NCBI GenBank assembly: GCA_052387815.1 | Contig: JBQTIU010000020.1 | Span: 1-50,465, forward strand | From: JBQTIU01 sp052387815 | Lineage (GTDB): Bacteria > Pseudomonadota > Alphaproteobacteria > CACIAM-22H2 | Reading direction: 5' to 3' | Length of the DNA stretch: 50,465 nt | Translations under genes and position numbers: made by a program | The notes under the pieces: model-generated | Databases searched by the model: none | What the model was told of the DNA's origin: nothing | What the model saw: only the letters and a program-made list of their open reading frames with translations | Shown: positions 48,227 through 50,465 of the stretch, in pieces | How positions within the stretch are numbered: the stretch's first letter is position 1 | How the letters are laid out: every line of letters starts with the position of its first letter

Positions 48227-48532
48227 TTAGATCGGCATCCGAATGATGTCGAGGTAGGCCGCCACGACCTTGTCGCGCACGGCGACCACGGCCTGGAGCG
48301 TGAGCTCGGCGTTGGCGATCGCCGTCACGACTTCATTGATGTCGGCTTTGCCCGCGATCGCCTTCAGGCTGGCATCCTCGCTCCGTTTGAGGCTGTCGAC
48401 CGCCGCCGCCGCGGCGTTGCGGACCAGGCCGGCGAAATCCTCGCCGCCGGGCGGCCGGAGCGCCGGCTTGGGGCCGGCGATGCGGGCGGTGCCGCCAAGG
48501 GCGGCGGCGGCCGGGCCGATATTGATGGCCAT
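48227..48532 (-). CDS. fliE: Flagellar hook-basal body protein FliE
   Basis: A 101-residue component of the MS-ring/rod junction. The C-terminal half has the family pattern: FAGLVRNAAAAAVDSLKRSE, then INEVVTAIANAELTLQAVVAVRDKVVAAYLDIIRMPI, where the final hydrophobic IIRMPI is highly conserved. The N-terminal third is Ala/Pro/Gly rich and variable. It lies between flgC and fliQ on the same strand, as in flgBC-fliE-fliQR operons. Confidence 0.95.
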   Translation of the reverse strand: MAINIGPAAAALGGTARIAGPKPALRPPGGEDFAGLVRNAAAAAVDSLKRSEDASLKAIAGKADINEVVTAIANAELTLQAVVAVRDKVVAAYLDIIRMPI

Positions 48533-48550
48533 GATCCTCGCTTCCTCCCG

Positions 48551-48961
48551 TTATCCGCGCAATATGTCGATGGTGCGCGCGATCATGCCCTTCGCGACCT
48601 CGATCAGGCTGAGATTGGCCTCGTAGCTGCGCTGGGCCTGGCGCAGGTCCATGATCTCGACGAACGCATTGACGTTGGGCGCCAGGACGAAGCCGTCCTT
48701 GTCGGCCGCCGGATGCTGGGGGTCGTAGCGCCTCTGGAAATTCGCGCTTTCGACCCCGATGCGGTCGACCTTGACCCGCTGGACGTCGAGCTTGCGGTCG
48801 AGCACGTTCTTGAAGGTGACGTATTTGCGACCGTAGGGTTGGCCGCCCGGCGTCGTCGCCATCGAGTCGGCATTGGCGAGATTCTCGGCGATAACCCTGA
48901 GTCTCGTGCCCTGGGCCTGCATGCCCGACGCCGAAACCAGCAACGACTTGGCCACATCCAT
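48551..48961 (-). CDS. flgC: Flagellar basal-body rod protein FlgC
   Basis: A 136-residue proximal rod protein. The N-terminal rod/hook motif LLVSASGMQAQGTRLRVIAENLANADS and the C-terminal NVNAFVEIMDLRQAQRSYEANLSLIEVAKGMIARTIDILRG are diagnostic. It is exported through the type III apparatus encoded beside it. It starts 18 bases after flgB. Confidence 0.96.
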   Translation of the reverse strand: MDVAKSLLVSASGMQAQGTRLRVIAENLANADSMATTPGGQPYGRKYVTFKNVLDRKLDVQRVKVDRIGVESANFQRRYDPQHPAADKDGFVLAPNVNAFVEIMDLRQAQRSYEANLSLIEVAKGMIARTIDILRG

Positions 48962-48979
48962 GCGTTTTCCTTCGTGCCG

Positions 48980-49393
48980 CTAGGCCGGGCCGCCGCCGCG
49001 GCCTAGTGCCGTGCGGATCATGCCGAGCTGCCGGCGGTAGATGTTGGTGGTGAGCTGGTGATCCATGGCCGTTTCGGCGACCTTCATGACCTCCGCCTCG
49101 ATCGACACCGCGTTGCCCGACGGCGCGCTCTCGGCGGGCTTTTGGCGCGCCCGCGCAAGAGCCCCCTCGATGCCGGTTCCCGGCCCGCGCTGGCCCGCCT
49201 CGCTGCCAGCCGGCTTGCGGCGCGCCGCCGCATCGGCGAGGAGCGTCCGAAAGTTGAGCGGCTTGAGGTCGCGCGGTTTGTAACCGGGCGTGTCGGCATT
49301 GGCGACGTTCTGGGCCAGCAGCTTTTGGCGCTCGGAGAGCCAGCCCATCCGCCCGGAGATCATCTGGAACAGCGGCAGACTGTTGAGGTCCAT
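48980..49393 (-). CDS. flgB: Flagellar basal-body rod protein FlgB
   Basis: A 137-residue proximal rod protein. It has the conserved LPLFQMISGRMGWLSERQKLLAQNVANADTPGYKPRDLKPLNFRTLL start and the C-terminal VSIEAEVMKVAETAMDHQLTTNIYRRQLGMIRTALG. ATG 49393 fits family length; the open frame continues 25 codons further upstream without any likeness to FlgB. It is the first gene of the minus-strand flagellar run, facing a promoter region (49394-49570) with CtrA-type boxes. Confidence 0.93.
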   Translation of the reverse strand: MDLNSLPLFQMISGRMGWLSERQKLLAQNVANADTPGYKPRDLKPLNFRTLLADAAARRKPAGSEAGQRGPGTGIEGALARARQKPAESAPSGNAVSIEAEVMKVAETAMDHQLTTNIYRRQLGMIRTALGRGGGPA

Positions 49394-49483
49394 CGACCCT
49401 CGCGCCAACCCTTGAAGCAACCTCGAACGGACGGCACCGCCTTGGGGGGCCGTGCCGGGTTGGGGCACTCTCGGGCATTGTCG

Positions 49484-49498
49484 TTAACATCGCGTAAA
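49484..49498. promoter_or_regulatory. Near-consensus CtrA box (TTAA-N7-TAAA)
   Basis: TTAA at 49484-49487 and TAAA at 49495-49498 are seven bases apart, one mismatch from the CtrA consensus TTAA-N7-TTAA. It lies about 90 bp upstream of flgB, a suitable position to act on the minus-strand flagellar operon. Confidence 0.45.
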
Positions 49499-49543
49499 AG
49501 CCTGCGCCTGCCTGTCCACCGCCCCCTGTGACGCGCGAGGGCG

Positions 49544-49558
49544 TTAATCCGTCCTTAA
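49544..49558. promoter_or_regulatory. Consensus CtrA box (TTAA-N7-TTAA)
   Basis: TTAA at 49544-49547 and TTAA at 49555-49558 separated by seven bases, an exact match to the alphaproteobacterial CtrA binding site in a GC-rich background where such a match is rare by chance. It lies 12 bp before the ATG of the small FlhB-C-like gene and about 150 bp from flgB. Confidence 0.65.
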
Positions 49559-49570
49559 GCATATTCGGCG

Positions 49571-49936
49571 ATGTTGGGCGCCAAGCTCGAAACTCCTCCT
49601 CGATTTTGGGACAACCCCTTGGCCGGCACTCGTTCCCCCGCCAGCCCCCGGACGGCAGAAGGCGACCGGTTGGTGGCGGTGGCCCTCAAGTACGAGCACG
49701 GCATCGATCCGGCGCCCCGTGTGGTGGCGAAGGGCGAGGGCGAGCTCGCCGAATCCATCCTGGACCTCGCCCGCGCCAACGACGTGACGGTTCGCCAGGA
49801 CGCCGATCTCGCACGGCTGCTGGCAAGGGTGGAGATGGACAGCCCGATCCCGGCCGAAGCCTTCGCCGCCGTGGCCGAGATCCTCTCCTACATCTATCGG
49901 GTCAATGGCCGCTTGAGGAAGGCCGCGAAGCCGTGA
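49571..49936 (+). CDS. FlhB C-terminal-domain-like protein
   Basis: A 121-residue protein resembling only the cytoplasmic domain of FlhB. From about residue 35 it reads LVAVALKYEHGIDPAPRVVAKGEGELAESILDLARANDVTV, then LLARVEMDSPIPAEAFAAVAEILSYIYRVN, matching the part of FlhB that follows the NPTH cleavage site. The NPTH itself and all membrane helices are missing, so it cannot self-cleave. Such small paralogues occur in several bacteria and may substitute for, or compete with, the FlhB C-terminal piece. ATG 49571 has no ribosome site; TTG 49670 or GTG 49673, with AGAAGG upstream, could be the true start, which would fit a CtrA box at 49544. Confidence 0.85.
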   Translation: MLGAKLETPPRFWDNPLAGTRSPASPRTAEGDRLVAVALKYEHGIDPAPRVVAKGEGELAESILDLARANDVTVRQDADLARLLARVEMDSPIPAEAFAAVAEILSYIYRVNGRLRKAAKP

Positions 49937-50184
49937 ACCCGTCCGACCTCTCGCACCGGATCGACGTCCTTACCCAAATGGCGAGCGAGGCGCGAGCGTT
50001 CGTCGAGGCGGGGCAAGCGATCGACCTCCGCCGGTTCGAGGGCGAGGTCGAGTCCGCGTGCCGGGCGGCGAGAGATCTGCCGGCACCCGACGGCCGGGCC
50101 GTGGCACCGGCCCTCCATCGGCTCGAGGCGGCCCTCGCCGGGCTCGAGAGCAGCCTGCGCGCGGGCATTTCGGGACCGCCATGA
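49933..50184 (+). CDS. Small helical protein of unknown function in the flagellar locus
   Basis: I do not recognise this 83-residue protein. It is predicted almost wholly helical (LSHRIDVLTQMASEARAFVEAGQAIDLRRFEGEVESACRAARDL, then HRLEAALAGLESSLRAGI), with a proline break in the middle. Size and helical nature recall small flagellar chaperones, which is only a guess. GTG 49933 overlaps the previous stop by four bases, and its own stop overlaps the next start by four, so it is surely translated with its neighbours. Confidence 0.7.
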   Translation: MNPSDLSHRIDVLTQMASEARAFVEAGQAIDLRRFEGEVESACRAARDLPAPDGRAVAPALHRLEAALAGLESSLRAGISGPP

Positions 50185-50465
50185 TCGACGCCGAGCTCCT
50201 GTTGCGCCTTGTCCTCGCGCTCTTGGTCGTGCTCGCCTTGGTGCTCGGCGCCGCGCGCCTCGGGCGGCGCTATTTCGTCGACGGCGGTGGCGCGGCGGGC
50301 GCCGGCAAGCGCCGGCGGCTGCGCGTCGTCGAGTCCGCCGCCGTCGACGGCCGCTCGCGCCGCGTTGGCGGGCGGGGCGACGACCTAGAAAAACATCAGG
50401 TGCTGGGTCCCACCGCACCCCGCGTCGTCGAGACCGGCAATACGGCCCGGTTCGGCGCGGCGCTC
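50181..50465 (+). CDS. FliO-like flagellar biosynthesis protein, N-terminal part (3' end outside window)
   Basis: Ninety-five codons from ATG 50181 run off the right edge. The layout is that of FliO: a short periplasmic start, one membrane helix (LLLRLVLALLVVLALVLGAARL), then basic residues and a beta-rich domain with RRLRVVESAAVDG and VLGPTAPRVVETG, which match the usual FliO R-L-x-V-E-x2-x-VD and G-G-x-V-E pattern. The stretch between them (RRVGGRGDDLEKHQ) is more polar than in typical FliO. The start overlaps the previous stop by four bases. A fliP gene would be expected to follow. Confidence 0.65.
   Translation, partial: MIDAELLLRLVLALLVVLALVLGAARLGRRYFVDGGGAAGAGKRRRLRVVESAAVDGRSRRVGGRGDDLEKHQVLGPTAPRVVETGNTARFGAAL

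Overview
The window reads as about 50 kb of chromosome from a GC-rich alphaproteobacterium, most likely of the Rhodospirillales type. The signs are the recA-alaS-icd neighbourhood, a CckA-type hybrid kinase directly downstream of flhB, CtrA-type TTAA-N7-TTAA boxes in a flagellar promoter, and very dense GC-rich coding with 1-4 bp start/stop overlaps. The order is an inference; no 16S or database comparison was possible.

Layout. 1-429 is the 3' end of egtD (ergothioneine synthesis). 428-1567 is an IS30-family element with near-perfect 39-bp ends and a broken transposase, wedged exactly between the convergent stop codons of egtD and a PBP7-type endopeptidase (1568-2440). An Atm1-type ABC exporter (2613-4463) diverges from a tripartite tricarboxylate transporter, tctCBA (4622-7621). 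7625-11600 is a minus-strand unit: TAXI-TRAP binding protein, fused TRAP permease and a PuuD-type urate hydroxylase membrane domain. Facing away from it, 11795-23181 is a long plus-strand operon for a xanthine-dehydrogenase-family (form II 'CoxL') molybdenum hydroxylase: coxG-, coxS-, coxL-, coxM-, coxD- and coxE-like genes, XdhC split into two genes, a MoeA-like/MocA fusion, a NifU/SufU-like scaffold and a membrane adenylate cyclase carrying a [2Fe-2S] ferredoxin domain.

23231-32530 is mixed housekeeping: a TPR protein, tRNA-Glu, a solitary HigA, a DMT permease, psd-pssA, a LysM protein, a diheme cytochrome c, a cytochrome c', a LOG-family hydrolase and icd. 32674-36902 holds alaS and recA, with a recA promoter carrying two LexA-like boxes. 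37203-43659 has a lone LivF-type ATPase and a complete dipeptide-type ABC transporter. 43873-50465 is a flagellar locus: cckA, flhB, fliR, fliQ, fliE, flgC and flgB on the minus strand, and a small FlhB-C-like gene, an unknown gene and a partial fliO-like gene on the plus strand. The divergent promoter between the two arms carries CtrA boxes.

Working together: the TRAP/PuuD unit next to a cytosine-dinucleotide-type Mo hydroxylase suggests uptake and oxidation of a purine or other N-heterocycle, and the terminal ferredoxin-cyclase could couple the redox or Fe-S state of that pathway to cAMP. CckA beside CtrA-boxed flagellar genes suggests a cell-cycle/motility circuit encoded in one place. Several intergenic spaces hold related GC-rich hairpin repeats.
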